DNA of 64,000 bases from Marinobacter nauticus (GTDB taxonomy: Bacteria > Pseudomonadota > Gammaproteobacteria > Pseudomonadales > Oleiphilaceae). The notes beneath the pieces are model-generated. The model searched no databases. It had not been told where the DNA came from and saw only the letters and a program-made list of their open reading frames with translations. Positions within the stretch are counted from its first letter, which is position 1, and every line of letters begins with the position of its first letter. Of the stretch, positions 35,232 through 44,749 are shown in pieces. A program made the translations under genes and the position numbers. The stretch spans positions 1 to 64,000 of the forward strand of contig NZ_RBJB01000002.1 in NCBI RefSeq assembly GCF_003634635.1, written 5' to 3'.

Positions 35232-37460
35232 GTGACAGTTCCCAGTGCGCCTTTTCGTCGGGTTGCCGTTATCGGCCTGGGGCTGATTGGCGGTTCTCTG
35301 GCCAGCGCCATACGCACGCAACAGCTTGCGGGAATGGTGACCGGTTTTGATACCCGTCAGGATGAACTGGCTCTCGGCGTTGAACTGGGTGTAATAGACG
35401 AGGCTGCGGATTCCATCGAGCAGGCCGTAAAGGGCAGTGATCTGGTGGTGTTGGCCGTTCCGGTGCGGGCCACCCGTGCGGTGCTGGAACAAATTCGGCC
35501 CGTCATCGAAGAGGGCGCCATTCTCTCTGATGTGGGCAGTACCAAGTCCAGTTTTGTTGCCGATGTGGAGGCGGTATTCGGAGAACTGCCACCCTGGGTG
35601 ATACCGGGCCATCCCATCGCCGGTTCCGAGAAGAGCGGTATTCGTGCGGCCCGGCCCGATCTCTTTGCCCATCACAAGGTAATCCTGACGCCGGCGCAAA
35701 ATACCGATCAGGACGGCCTGAAGCGTTTGCGGACCGTCTGGGAAGGTGCCGGTGCGACCGTGCTTACCATGTCGGTGGGGTATCACGATGAGGTGCTCGC
35801 GGCCACCAGCCATTTACCCCACCTGATCGCTTTTTCGCTGGTAGACACTCTGGCGGGCGAAGATGAGAATATGGATATCTTCCGCTATGCCGCAGGTGGG
35901 TTCCGTGATTTTACCCGGATTGCCGCAAGCGATCCGGTGATGTGGCACGACATTTTTCTCTCCAATCGGGATGCCGTACTCCGGGTAATAGACCACTTTA
36001 CCGAAGATCTGGATCAACTCCGCGCTGCCATTGCCTGTGGCGATGGTGCCACGTTGCTCAGGGTTTTCAGCCGTGCCAAGGCGGCGCGGGAACATTTTTC
36101 CAAAATGCTTTCAGGACAGGCGTACGTGACTAACAACAGCGATAAACAGGTGACTTTCCAAATGCAGCCGGGCGGCACCGTGAGAGGTGACATCCGGGTT
36201 CCGGGCGACAAGTCCATGTCTCACCGTTCCATCATGCTCGGTGCCCTGGCTGAGGGGACAACCGAAGTGAAGGGCTTCCTGGAGGGGGAGGACAGTCTTG
36301 CCACCCTGCAGGCGTTCCGGGATATGGGCGTCACCATCGAAGGTCCGGATGACGGCTTCGTGCGCATTCACGGCGTCGGTATGAAAGGCCTGCAGGCGCC
36401 CCGTGGCCCGTTGTATCTGGGTAACTCGGGTACGGCCATGCGCCTGTTTGCCGGATTGCTGGCCGCTCAGCCCTTCGATTCTGAGCTCACGGGCGATGCC
36501 AGTTTGTCGAAGCGGCCTATGGGGCGCGTGGCAGATCCACTGCGTGCCATGGGAGCGGTCATCGACACCGGTGAGGGTGGTCGGCCGCCGTTGAAGATTC
36601 GGGGTGGACATGCACTCACTGGCATTCATTACGAAATGCCGGTGGCCAGTGCCCAGGTGAAATCCTGTCTGCTGCTGGCGGGACTCTACGCTGAGGGTGT
36701 TACCTCGGTGACTGAGCCGGCGCCAACCCGGGATCATACCGAGCGCATGCTGGAGGGTTTCGGTTACCACGTTCACCGCGATGGTGCGACTGCCAGTGTC
36801 ACCGGTGGAGGCAAACTGTCTGCTTGCGCCATTGATGTGCCGGCTGATATTTCCTCGGCCGCGTTTTTCCTGGTGGCGGCCAGTATTGCCGAAGATTCTG
36901 ACCTGACGCTTCGCCACGTTGGCATGAACCCCACCCGTGTAGGTGTAATCAATATCCTGAAACAGATGGGTGCCAACATTGAATTGTTCAATGAGAAGGT
37001 CATCGGTGGAGAGCCGGTAGCCGATCTTCGGGTACAGTCAGCCCGCTTGGAGGGCATCGACATTCCGGAAGAGCAGGTGCCGCTGGCTATCGACGAGTTC
37101 CCGGTATTGTTTATCGCTGCAACTTGTGCCGAAGGGCGCACGGTATTGCGCGGCGCCGAGGAACTTCGGGTGAAAGAGAGTGATCGTATCCAGGTGATGG
37201 CGGACGGTCTCGCGGCTCTGGGTGTGGAGACCACCGTGACACCCGACGGCATCATTATAGATGGCGGCCAGGAAATAGGCGGCGGTACCGTGGAAAGCCA
37301 TGGTGATCATCGCATTTCCATGTCGTTTGCGGTGGCATCATTGCGCGCAACCGGACCTATCCGGATCAACGATTGCGCCAACGTCGCCACATCGTTCCCG
37401 GGTTTTGTTGATCTGGCATTGCAGACAGGTATTCGAATTAACGCAGAAGGTAGTGATTGA
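35232..37460 (+). CDS. tyrA-aroA: Fused prephenate dehydrogenase (TyrA) / EPSP synthase (AroA)
   Basis: 742 aa from the GTG at 35232, one base after the hisC stop. TyrA domain (about 8-295) with the NAD-binding '[13 protein letters not shown]' and 'PIAGSEKSG'. From about residue 310 follows the complete EPSP synthase ('[17 protein letters not shown]', '[16 protein letters not shown]', '[12 protein letters not shown]'). The fusion couples steps before and after chorismate. It is known in Pseudomonas-type and related gammaproteobacteria. The stop overlaps the cmk start (TGATG). Confidence 0.97.
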   Translation: MTVPSAPFRRVAVIGLGLIGGSLASAIRTQQLAGMVTGFDTRQDELALGVELGVIDEAADSIEQAVKGSDLVVLAVPVRATRAVLEQIRPVIEEGAILSDVGSTKSSFVADVEAVFGELPPWVIPGHPIAGSEKSGIRAARPDLFAHHKVILTPAQNTDQDGLKRLRTVWEGAGATVLTMSVGYHDEVLAATSHLPHLIAFSLVDTLAGEDENMDIFRYAAGGFRDFTRIAASDPVMWHDIFLSNRDAVLRVIDHFTEDLDQLRAAIACGDGATLLRVFSRAKAAREHFSKMLSGQAYVTNNSDKQVTFQMQPGGTVRGDIRVPGDKSMSHRSIMLGALAEGTTEVKGFLEGEDSLATLQAFRDMGVTIEGPDDGFVRIHGVGMKGLQAPRGPLYLGNSGTAMRLFAGLLAAQPFDSELTGDASLSKRPMGRVADPLRAMGAVIDTGEGGRPPLKIRGGHALTGIHYEMPVASAQVKSCLLLAGLYAEGVTSVTEPAPTRDHTERMLEGFGYHVHRDGATASVTGGGKLSACAIDVPADISSAAFFLVAASIAEDSDLTLRHVGMNPTRVGVINILKQMGANIELFNEKVIGGEPVADLRVQSARLEGIDIPEEQVPLAIDEFPVLFIAATCAEGRTVLRGAEELRVKESDRIQVMADGLAALGVETTVTPDGIIIDGGQEIGGGTVESHGDHRISMSFAVASLRATGPIRINDCANVATSFPGFVDLALQTGIRINAEGSD

Positions 37461-38140
37461 TGAGTGATAGCAAGGCACCGGTAATTACGGTTGACGGCCC
37501 TGGCGGTTCTGGCAAGGGTACCGTTACCCAGATGTTGGCCCGCAAACTGGGCTGGCATCTGCTCGACAGTGGTGCCTTGTATCGGCTGACGGCCCTGGCG
37601 GCTGCCCGCCAGGGGGTTGCGCTGGACGACGAGCCGGCACTGGTTCGGGTTGCCGCAGGGCTCGATGTTGCGTTCATGCCGACGCCTCCTGGTGAGCCTG
37701 CGAAGGTTCTGTTGGCCGGGGAAGATGTTACCTCCGAAATCCGCACCGAGACCTGCGGTGATAACGCGTCAAAAGTCGCCGTCATGCAACCAGTGCGCGA
37801 TGCCTTATTGCAGCGCCAGCGGGATTTCCGGGTGGCGCCCGGGCTGGTGGCCGATGGCCGCGATATGGGTACGGTGGTCTTTCCGGATGCACCGGTCAAA
37901 ATCTTCCTGACCGCCAGTGCCGAGGAGCGGGCCCGCAGGCGCTACAATCAGTTGAAGGAAGCAGGTGTCGATGTTAACATTGACGCACTTTTAGAGGAGA
38001 TACGGGTACGTGACGAGCGGGATATGAACCGTTCTGCGGCCCCCCTCAAGCCTGCAGATGATGCGCAAGTCATTGATTCTACGGGTTTGAGTATCGAAGA
38101 GGTGTTAGACAGGTGTATGGCCGCAGCAGGTCAGGCCTGA
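37460..38140 (+). CDS. cmk: Cytidylate kinase
   Basis: 226 aa. Starts at ATG 37460, overlapping the aroA stop. P-loop '[14 protein letters not shown]' and '[13 protein letters not shown]'. Phosphorylates CMP and dCMP. The order aroA-cmk-rpsA is the conserved proteobacterial one. Confidence 0.97.
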   Translation: MSDSKAPVITVDGPGGSGKGTVTQMLARKLGWHLLDSGALYRLTALAAARQGVALDDEPALVRVAAGLDVAFMPTPPGEPAKVLLAGEDVTSEIRTETCGDNASKVAVMQPVRDALLQRQRDFRVAPGLVADGRDMGTVVFPDAPVKIFLTASAEERARRRYNQLKEAGVDVNIDALLEEIRVRDERDMNRSAAPLKPADDAQVIDSTGLSIEEVLDRCMAAAGQA

Positions 38141-38269
38141 CTACACCTTTTTGTCGTTGAAATGCCGGAACAGCGTACTCTGCCAGCCGCTGGCTGATTC
38201 CGGGCATCGTTAACAGACCGTGTTGCTGGTGACACGGAGCACACTTGCGTTGATCATATAGGGCACATA

Positions 38270-39961
38270 ATGAGCGAGAGCTTTGCGGATCTTTTTGAAG
38301 AAAGTCTAAAAGAAATTGACATGCAACCAGGTTCCATCGTCCAGGGAACCGTAGTTGACGTCGACAACGACTGGGTCACCGTTAACGCCGGACTGAAGTC
38401 CGAAGGCGTTATCCCCGCCTCCCAGTTCCTGAACGAAAAAGGCGAGTTGGAAGTAGCTGTCGGCGATGTTGTCGATGTGGCTCTCGATGCAGTTGAAGAC
38501 GGTTTCGGTGAAACCCGTCTGTCCCGTGAAAAGGCCAAGCGCGCTGAAGCGTGGAAGGTTCTCGAGAAGTCCTTCGAAGCTGAAGAAGTGGTCAAGGGTA
38601 TTATCAATGGCAAGGTCAAAGGTGGTTTCACTGTTGATCTGGCCGGCATCCGTGCCTTCCTGCCGGGTTCCCTGGTAGACGTTCGTCCGGTTCGCGACAC
38701 TGCGCACCTGGAGAACAAAGAGCTTGAATTCAAGGTTATCAAGCTGGACCAGAAGCGTAACAACGTGGTTGTTTCCCGCCGCGCCGTTCTGGAAGCTGAA
38801 AACAGCGAGCAGCGTGAAGCTCTGCTGGAAACCCTGACCGAAGGTCTGGAAATCAAGGGTATCGTCAAGAACCTGACCGACTACGGTGCATTCGTAGACC
38901 TGGGCGGTGTTGACGGCCTGCTGCACATCACTGATATGGCCTGGAAGCGCATCAAGCATCCGAGCGAGATCGTGAATGTGGGCGACGAAATCAATGTTAA
39001 AGTCCTGAAGTTTGACCGTGAGCGCAACCGTGTGTCTCTGGGTCTGAAGCAGCTGGGCGAAGATCCCTGGGTCGACATCAAAGGTCGTTACCCGGAAGGT
39101 TCCAAGGTTACTGCTCGCGTAACCAACCTGACCGACTACGGCTGTTTTGCCGAGCTGGAAGAGGGTGTTGAAGGTCTGGTCCACGTATCCGAAATGGATT
39201 GGACCAACAAGAACATCCATCCGTCCAAGGTTGTTCAGGTAGGTGACGAAGTAGAAGTGATGATCCTGGATATCGACGAAGAGCGTCGTCGTATCTCTCT
39301 GGGCATCAAGCAGTGCGTTGCCAACCCGTGGGAAGATTTCTCCAGCAACTTCAATAAGGGCGACCGTATCTCCGGCAAGATCAAGTCCATCACGGACTTC
39401 GGTATCTTCATCGGCCTGGACGGTGGCATCGATGGTCTGGTTCACCTGTCTGACATCAGCTGGAACGAGACTGGCGAAGAAGCCGTTCGCGAATACAAGA
39501 AGGGCGACGAAGTTGAAACCGTTATCCTGTCTGTTGATCCAGAGCGCGAGCGCATCTCCCTGGGCATCAAACAGCTGGAAAGCGATCCGTTTGCCGAGTT
39601 CGTTCAGCTGAACGACAAGGGCTCCATCGTTAAGGGCACCGTATCTGCGGTTGACGCCAAAGGCGCCACCATTGCCCTGAACGAAGAAGTTGAAGCGGTA
39701 CTGAAAGCCTCTGAAATCAGCCGTGACCGCGTAGAAGACGCGCGTAACGTTCTGAAGGAAGGCGAAGAAGTTGAAGCGAAGATCATCAGCATCGATCGCA
39801 AAAACCGCGTGATCAACCTGTCTGTCAAGTCCAAAGACGTTGAGGACGACAAGCAGGCCCTGGAAAACGTACGCAGTAAGGCTGCAGAATCCTCAGGTGC
39901 CACCACCATTGGTGACCTGATCAAGGAGCAGATGCAGCAACAGAACGCTAACAAGGACTAA
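38270..39961 (+). CDS. rpsA: 30S ribosomal protein S1
   Basis: 563 aa with six S1 RNA-binding repeats (first two for ribosome binding, last four for mRNA). The leader before ATG 38270 (ATATAGGGCACATA) has no strong Shine-Dalgarno sequence, as known for rpsA of enterobacteria where S1 regulates its own translation; here this is by analogy. Codon use is strongly biased, as for a highly expressed gene. It is followed by a good terminator. Confidence 0.98.
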   Translation: MSESFADLFEESLKEIDMQPGSIVQGTVVDVDNDWVTVNAGLKSEGVIPASQFLNEKGELEVAVGDVVDVALDAVEDGFGETRLSREKAKRAEAWKVLEKSFEAEEVVKGIINGKVKGGFTVDLAGIRAFLPGSLVDVRPVRDTAHLENKELEFKVIKLDQKRNNVVVSRRAVLEAENSEQREALLETLTEGLEIKGIVKNLTDYGAFVDLGGVDGLLHITDMAWKRIKHPSEIVNVGDEINVKVLKFDRERNRVSLGLKQLGEDPWVDIKGRYPEGSKVTARVTNLTDYGCFAELEEGVEGLVHVSEMDWTNKNIHPSKVVQVGDEVEVMILDIDEERRRISLGIKQCVANPWEDFSSNFNKGDRISGKIKSITDFGIFIGLDGGIDGLVHLSDISWNETGEEAVREYKKGDEVETVILSVDPERERISLGIKQLESDPFAEFVQLNDKGSIVKGTVSAVDAKGATIALNEEVEAVLKASEISRDRVEDARNVLKEGEEVEAKIISIDRKNRVINLSVKSKDVEDDKQALENVRSKAAESSGATTIGDLIKEQMQQQNANKD

Positions 39962-39983
39962 GTTTCCGGTTGGTGTCAAAAAA

Positions 39984-40009
39984 ACGGGCTCTAAGAGCCC
40001 GTTTTTTTT
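39984..40009 (+). terminator. Rho-independent terminator after rpsA
   Basis: Stem ACGGGCTC / GAGCCCGT with TAA loop, followed by seven T. It ends the gyrA-to-rpsA cluster; ihfB then needs its own promoter. Confidence 0.93.
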
Positions 40010-40093
40010 GTGTTTTTTTCTGGTTTGGCTAAACTAGAGGCATTGGAACCCGGTAATTTGCTGCGGAATAATAACGACAGAGGGAAAAGCCTC

Positions 40094-40390
40094 ATGACGA
40101 AGTCCGAACTGGTTGAACTGATCGCTTCGAAGCAGACTCAGCTCTCCGTAAAGGATGTTGAGCTCGCGGTGAAAAGCATCATCGAGCATATGTCTCAGTC
40201 CCTTGCCGACGGCCAGCGAATTGAGATCCGTGGATTTGGCAGTTTTTCCCTGCATCATCGGGCTGCCCGCACCGGACGTAACCCGAAAACCGGAGACGCC
40301 GTGCAACTGCCAGCCAAGTTTGTGCCGCACTTCAAGCCCGGCAAAGAGCTGCGAGAGCAGGTCAACGACAGCATGAAAAAAGGTTTCTGA
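40094..40390 (+). CDS. ihfB: Integration host factor subunit beta
   Basis: 98 aa, HU/IHF fold: '[25 protein letters not shown]' includes the beta-arm that intercalates into DNA. ATG 40094 is preceded by AGAGGGAAAAG. It forms a heterodimer with IHF-alpha, bends DNA, and has roles in replication initiation and recombination. rpsA-ihfB order is conserved. Confidence 0.97.
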   Translation: MTKSELVELIASKQTQLSVKDVELAVKSIIEHMSQSLADGQRIEIRGFGSFSLHHRAARTGRNPKTGDAVQLPAKFVPHFKPGKELREQVNDSMKKGF

Positions 40391-40461
40391 GGCCCCGAGA
40401 AGGCAATTAACACACGAAACCTCACATACCGGGCATCTGACCCGTTGGGAGCGCTTAAGAC

Positions 40462-40764
40462 ATGGCAGGACTGCGGAAGATCCTAATTACCTTGCTGGTT
40501 CTGGTTCTGATTCTTCTGGCGCTGGTGTTTTCCCTGAATAATCAGATGGCGGTCTCGCTCAACTTCCTGTTGTTCGAAACCCAGCCCCATGGCGTTGCTG
40601 TCTGGATCATCATGGCGTTTGTGATTGGTGCACTGGTTGGGGTGCTTGTGACTACCATGGCTACCGTCCGGACGTCTGTATCGCGCCGTCATCTGCAGAA
40701 GCGTCTTGAGCGGACAGAGCACGCACTCGAAAAATCCAGGGCACAAAACGACCGGGCACTTTGA
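40462..40764 (+). CDS. lapA: LapA-family inner membrane protein (DUF1049)
   Basis: 100 aa. Two hydrophobic segments (about 8-27 and 43-66), short cytoplasmic tail. LapA acts with LapB in controlling LPS assembly in E. coli. Its stop overlaps the lapB start by one base (TGATG). Confidence 0.9.
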   Translation: MAGLRKILITLLVLVLILLALVFSLNNQMAVSLNFLLFETQPHGVAVWIIMAFVIGALVGVLVTTMATVRTSVSRRHLQKRLERTEHALEKSRAQNDRAL

Positions 40765-41936
40765 TGGACATGCTGTTTCAGTGGCTGCTTCTGACGGCGG
40801 CCGTTGCCGCTGGCTGGGCTGTAGGTCGATACGGAAACCGCTCTGGCCGCGCCTCCCGAGCCATTATGGACGAGGATTCCGTTCGGGACCGTCTGCAGTT
40901 TCTCTTTACCAACTACTCTGATCAGGCCGTCGAGAACTTCGTTCAATCCCTTGCCGTCAACAAAGACACCGTCAGCTTGCATCTCTCCATTGGCAGCCAT
41001 TTCCGGAACAAGGGAGAGACAGACCGCGCCATTCTGATTCACCAGAATCTTCTTGCCAGGCCTGAGCTCCCGGCCCGTTATTCGCCCCAGGTTACCCAGG
41101 AACTGGCAATGGACTATCTGAATGCCGGATTGCTCGACCGGGCCGAAGCATTGTTTCACCAGTTGATGGGCGATCGCGAGTACGGGCGCCGCTCAGCCAT
41201 TGCGTTGATCGAGCTCTATCAGCAGGAGAGAGAGTGGGAGAAGGCGGCCCAGGTCGCAAAAACCCTCACTCGTGGTGATGCGGATCCTGCTACCTTCAAG
41301 GCGCTGGCCTACATTACCTGCGAATTGTCTGATGGCGCCCTGAGCCGTAACGACGACCGCTGGACAGCGCAGAAGCTGGCGAAAGAAGCGCTGGATTACG
41401 ACCGCTCCTGTGTGCGGGCAACCCTGCTGCTGATGAAGCTCCAGATTCGGCAGGGCAATTTTCGGGAGGCGGCAAACCAGTCCCTGAAAATTTTCGACCA
41501 GAATCCGGAGTTCGGTCCGGAAGCGATAGACCGATTGATGAAGCTGGAGCGTGAGCATGGTGATGTTTCACGCCTTTATAAAAAGCTTCGTAAGCTCTAT
41601 GAGCAGTATCCCAGTACCAGCCTGCTGCTGGCCCTGGTGGAGTCAGTTGAGCGTTCCTCCGGCCGGCCGGCGGCCATTGATCTACTGCGCATGGAGCTGG
41701 AGACCAGGCCCTCCGTGCGAGGGCTTTTGCGGTTGGTGGAGATGGCGGGCTATGAAAAAGGCATGACCACCGATGAAGGGCGCCTTGTCAGCAGAATAGG
41801 GCACCTGATTCTCGCCAACCGCCCGGTCTACCGTTGCGTAAGCTGCGGATTCTCCGGCCAACAGTTACACTGGCTGTGCCCAAGCTGCAAACAGTGGGAA
41901 ACCGTGCGTCCCATTCAGGGCGTAGAGGCGGAATAA
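40764..41936 (+). CDS. lapB: LapB (YciM), LPS assembly regulator
   Basis: 390 aa. N-terminal membrane anchor (about 3-20), TPR repeats over about 35-340, and a C-terminal rubredoxin-like zinc module with CVSCGF and CPSC. In E. coli LapB brings LpxC to FtsH for degradation and so limits LPS synthesis. Start ATG 40764 overlaps the lapA stop. Confidence 0.95.
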   Translation: MDMLFQWLLLTAAVAAGWAVGRYGNRSGRASRAIMDEDSVRDRLQFLFTNYSDQAVENFVQSLAVNKDTVSLHLSIGSHFRNKGETDRAILIHQNLLARPELPARYSPQVTQELAMDYLNAGLLDRAEALFHQLMGDREYGRRSAIALIELYQQEREWEKAAQVAKTLTRGDADPATFKALAYITCELSDGALSRNDDRWTAQKLAKEALDYDRSCVRATLLLMKLQIRQGNFREAANQSLKIFDQNPEFGPEAIDRLMKLEREHGDVSRLYKKLRKLYEQYPSTSLLLALVESVERSSGRPAAIDLLRMELETRPSVRGLLRLVEMAGYEKGMTTDEGRLVSRIGHLILANRPVYRCVSCGFSGQQLHWLCPSCKQWETVRPIQGVEAE

Positions 41937-41983
41937 CCTCGCTTTGACCCATCCCGATTACCTTTCTACCCAGGAACCTGAAC

Positions 41984-42694
41984 GTGCAAAACCTGAACGA
42001 CCCGAAAATCATCGTCGCGCTCGACTTTCCTTCCCAGAATCCCGCCTTGGCCCTGGCAGATCGGCTTGATCCGGCAAAATGCCGCCTGAAAGTGGGCAAG
42101 GAACTGTTTACGCGCTCAGGCCCGGATCTGGTAAAAGCGCTCCAGAGTCGCGGGTTTGATATTTTCCTGGATCTGAAATTTCACGATATCCCTAATACCA
42201 CCTCGGCCGCCGTGGCCGCAGCGGCGGAACTGGGCGTGTGGATGGTGAATGTGCATGCCTCAGGCGGCGAGAAGATGATGGTGGCCTGCCGTGAACGCCT
42301 GGAAGCGTTCGGCAATGACCGCCCGCTCCTGATCGCGGTTACCGTGTTGACAAGCATGTCTGACGAGGACCTTGCTGGTATCGGTATAACCAGTTCGGCA
42401 GAAGCCCATGTTTCCCGTCTGGCAACCCTGACCAAAAACAGCGGCCTGGATGGCGTCGTCTGCTCCGCTCAGGAAGCCTCGCGTCTGAAAGCGGAGCAGG
42501 GCAGTGACTTCCAACTGATCACGCCGGGAATCCGGCCGCTGACCGCCGACAAAGGCGACCAGCAACGCATTATGACCCCGGTTGATGCTCTCAAGGCGGG
42601 TTCCGACTACCTCGTCATCGGCCGGCCCATCACCCAGGCGCCGGACCCCTTGGCTGCTTTGGAATCCATTCACGCTGAGGTCGTAGCGGTCTAG
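41984..42694 (+). CDS. pyrF: Orotidine 5'-phosphate decarboxylase
   Basis: 236 aa, GTG start. TIM barrel with the catalytic box '[10 protein letters not shown]' and the phosphate loop 'TPGIRP'. Last step of UMP synthesis. lapB-pyrF order is common in gammaproteobacteria. Confidence 0.97.
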   Translation: MQNLNDPKIIVALDFPSQNPALALADRLDPAKCRLKVGKELFTRSGPDLVKALQSRGFDIFLDLKFHDIPNTTSAAVAAAAELGVWMVNVHASGGEKMMVACRERLEAFGNDRPLLIAVTVLTSMSDEDLAGIGITSSAEAHVSRLATLTKNSGLDGVVCSAQEASRLKAEQGSDFQLITPGIRPLTADKGDQQRIMTPVDALKAGSDYLVIGRPITQAPDPLAALESIHAEVVAV

Positions 42695-42744
42695 GTTTCT
42701 CCCCCGTTTCGGGTCCTGTCCCTAGCTTTCCGGTTTGGCGGGTA

Positions 42745-42854
42745 GGGCACGGACGGGTGTCGCTCCCGAAAACCGCTACAAGCACATCCATGTGCGCTTC
42801 TCTCCGGCCATCCATGGCCTCCGACATTTTCGGGAGCGACACCCGTCCGTGCCC
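42745..42854. repeat. Large hairpin element A: conserved core, unique perfect arms
   Basis: Arms of 28 bp (42745-42772 and 42827-42854) are perfect reverse complements (GGGCACGGACGGGTGTCGCT at the start of the left arm). They enclose a 54-bp core (42773-42826). The core contains two small hairpins with the same TCCA tetraloop, GCACA-TCCA-TGTGC and GGCCA-TCCA-TGGCC. The core occurs again, inverted, at 43018-43071. Confidence 0.9.
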
Positions 42855-42993
42855 ACCAGGCGAATGGAGGTGTAGTCTTGGAAAGCTAAAGCAGCGTTCT
42901 GGATTTCTTTCAGTGTTGATGGGTAATCCATAGCCTTTTCCAGTTCCGAGATGCCTGATTTCCAATTTCCTATACTTGTGCGCCCTGAATGGT
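42855..42993. other. 139-bp spacer between hairpin elements with coding-like minus frame
   Basis: The minus strand reads an open frame including 'NWKSGISELEKAMDYPSTLK', continuing into both hairpin cores. It looks like a remnant of coding DNA. No start with a ribosome-binding site is clear. Confidence 0.4.
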
Positions 42994-43095
42994 AGGGTGG
43001 AATAGCCTTTCCAAAAATTTCGGAGGCCATGGATGGCCGGAGAGAAGCGCACATGGATGTGCTCGTAGCGTTTTTTGGAAAGGCTATTCCACCCT
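42994..43095. repeat. Large hairpin element B: inverted copy of the core, different arms
   Basis: Arms AGGGTGGAATAGCCTTTCCA... (42994-43017) and its exact complement (43072-43095), 24 bp, share no similarity with the arms of element A. The enclosed 54-bp core is the reverse complement of core A with about three differences. Confidence 0.9.
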
Positions 43096-43184
43096 GCCGC
43101 TCCACCGGGACATGCAGGTTAGGGCAGGAGACTGATAAGCCACCAAGCCGGCGGGCGATTATACGAATACGAGGTCTAACGAAA

Positions 43185-43217
43185 AAAGCCCGCTAATTCA
43201 GAGAACTAGCGGGCTTT
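43185..43217 (-). terminator. Terminator of the first tRNA-Asn gene
   Basis: On the minus strand AAAGCCCGCTAG...TTAGCGGGCTTTTTT, just after the CCA end of the tRNA. Confidence 0.88.
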
Positions 43218-43225
43218 CGAAATAG

Positions 43226-43301
43226 TGGCTCCCCGAGCTGGGCTCGAACCAGCGACAAACGGATTAACAGTCCGTTGCTCTACCAACTGAGCTATCGGGG
43301 A
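43226..43301 (-). tRNA. tRNA-Asn (GTT), copy 1
   Basis: 76 nt with encoded CCA. Acceptor stem TCCCCGA/TCGGGGA, D-arm GCTCAGTTGGTAGAGC, anticodon loop CTGTTAA with GTT, T-arm GGTTCGAGCC. Identical to the copy at 57747-57822. Confidence 0.97.
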
Positions 43302-43325
43302 ACGTCGTCGTGTGACGAGGCGCGT

Positions 43326-43354
43326 ATATTATGTTGGCCATACCGCCCCGTCAA
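43326..43354 (-). promoter_or_regulatory. Promoter of tRNA-Asn copy 1
   Basis: Minus strand: -35 TTGACG (43349-43354), 17-bp spacer, -10 TAATAT (43326-43331), GC-rich discriminator ACGCGCC typical of growth-rate-controlled stable RNA promoters. Confidence 0.85.
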
Positions 43355-43371
43355 CCCCTCAGCTCAAAATT

Positions 43372-44556
43372 TTAGCCAAGAGCCTTCTGCAAACGCTCGA
43401 CCGCCTTCTGCAGGTTATCCATGCTGGTGGCAAAGCTCAGCCGCATGTGCCCCGGGCAGCCAAACGCAGAGCCCGGAACCAGAGCCACGCCGGCCTCGGT
43501 CAGCAGCTTCTCGGCGAATTCCACATCGGTGCTCACGCCGTCAGTGGCATCGATTGCACCCTGGAAGCTCGGGAAGACATAAAACGTGCCGTCGCCGTTC
43601 AGGCAGTCCACACCAGGCAGCTTGTTCAGGGCCGCTACCAGCCAGTCGTGGCGTTCCCTGAAAGCCTTGACCATCTCGCCCACGCACGCCTGATCTCCAT
43701 CCAGAGCGGCTGTTGCGGCGGCCTGGGAGATAGAGCAGGGGTTCGAGGTGCTCTGGGACTGGATCTTCTTCATGGCACCGATGATTTTTGCCGGGCCAGC
43801 GGCATAGCCGATGCGCCAGCCAGTCATGGAGTAGGCCTTGGAGACACCGTTCAGTACGAAGGTGCGGTCATACAGCTCCGGGCAGGCGTTCAGGATGTTG
43901 CAGAACGGCTTGCCAGTCCACAGGATCGGCTCGTACATGTCGTCGGTGGCAATCATGATGTTCGGGTGCTTCTTCAGCACCTCACCAATGGCCTGCAGCT
44001 CTTCGATGGTGTATGCCATGCCGCTGGGGTTGGACGGGCTGTTGATCACGAACAGACGGGTGCGCTCGGTAATGGCGCTTTCCAACTGATCCGGAGTGAT
44101 CTTGAAGCGGGTCTCTGCGGTGGTTTCGATGATCACCGGCTTGCCTTCGGCCACCAATACCATATCCGGGTAGGAAACCCAGTAGGGCGCGGGAATGATG
44201 GCCTCGTCACCTTCGTTCAATGTTGCCAGAGCGAGGTTGAAAAAGCTCTGTTTGCCACCACTGCTTACCAGTATCTGGTTGGCTTCGTATTCCAGGCCGT
44301 TGTCCCGTTTGAACTTCGCAATAATCGCTTTCTTCAGTGCGGGCGTACCATCCACGGCGGTGTACTTGGTCTGGCCGTTGTTGATGGCGTCGATAGCCGC
44401 CTGTTTGATGTGATCGGGGGTGTCGAAGTCAGGCTCGCCAGCACCGAGGCCAATAATGTCCTGGCCGGCCGCACGGAGTTCAGCGGCTTTATTGGTAACT
44501 GCGAGGGTTGGGGAAGGCTTGATCGCCTGTACTCGGCTGGAAAGTTGAAGGTCCAA
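43372..44556 (-). CDS. aspC: Aspartate aminotransferase
   Basis: 394 aa, class I PLP aminotransferase of the prokaryotic (Ib) type: 'GLGAGEPDFDTPDHIK', 'NSPSNPSGMAY', PLP lysine in 'NGVSKAYSMTGWRIGYAAG'. Interconverts aspartate and oxaloacetate; some relatives also use prephenate. Divergent from uvrB. Confidence 0.93.
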   Translation of the reverse strand: MDLQLSSRVQAIKPSPTLAVTNKAAELRAAGQDIIGLGAGEPDFDTPDHIKQAAIDAINNGQTKYTAVDGTPALKKAIIAKFKRDNGLEYEANQILVSSGGKQSFFNLALATLNEGDEAIIPAPYWVSYPDMVLVAEGKPVIIETTAETRFKITPDQLESAITERTRLFVINSPSNPSGMAYTIEELQAIGEVLKKHPNIMIATDDMYEPILWTGKPFCNILNACPELYDRTFVLNGVSKAYSMTGWRIGYAAGPAKIIGAMKKIQSQSTSNPCSISQAAATAALDGDQACVGEMVKAFRERHDWLVAALNKLPGVDCLNGDGTFYVFPSFQGAIDATDGVSTDVEFAEKLLTEAGVALVPGSAFGCPGHMRLSFATSMDNLQKAVERLQKALG

Positions 44557-44625
44557 ACTTGAGCTCCTTAAAGCTGCGTCTTATTGGGCTGCGATCGGCC
44601 GGGCAACTGGAGCCAAAGTTACTGG

Positions 44626-44641
44626 CTGATTTTTCACCCAG
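44626..44641. promoter_or_regulatory. Weak LexA-box candidate before uvrB
   Basis: CTG-N10-CAG (CTGATTTTTCACCCAG) in the aspC-uvrB intergenic region. uvrB is SOS-controlled in many bacteria, but the inner bases do not follow the usual TATATATA pattern. Confidence 0.25.
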
Positions 44642-44749
44642 CCGTCGATCGCACAGATGGTATCATGAAGCTGCCAGAACGCTAAATTTCTTGAGGATGC
44701 GACGCAAATATTCCGTCGTTTCCGGTGTCCGGAGGTTAAAACGCCAGAT

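Noticed and set aside
42745..43095. CRISPR array
   Set aside because: Only two inverted core copies, no regular spacing, no cas genes.
42630..43105. Minus-strand frames through the hairpin elements as a real gene
   Set aside because: They run into pyrF and through both palindromes; no start with a ribosome-binding site. Kept only as a possible remnant.
44626..44641. Firm LexA box before uvrB
   Set aside because: Only the CTG/CAG ends fit; kept at low confidence.
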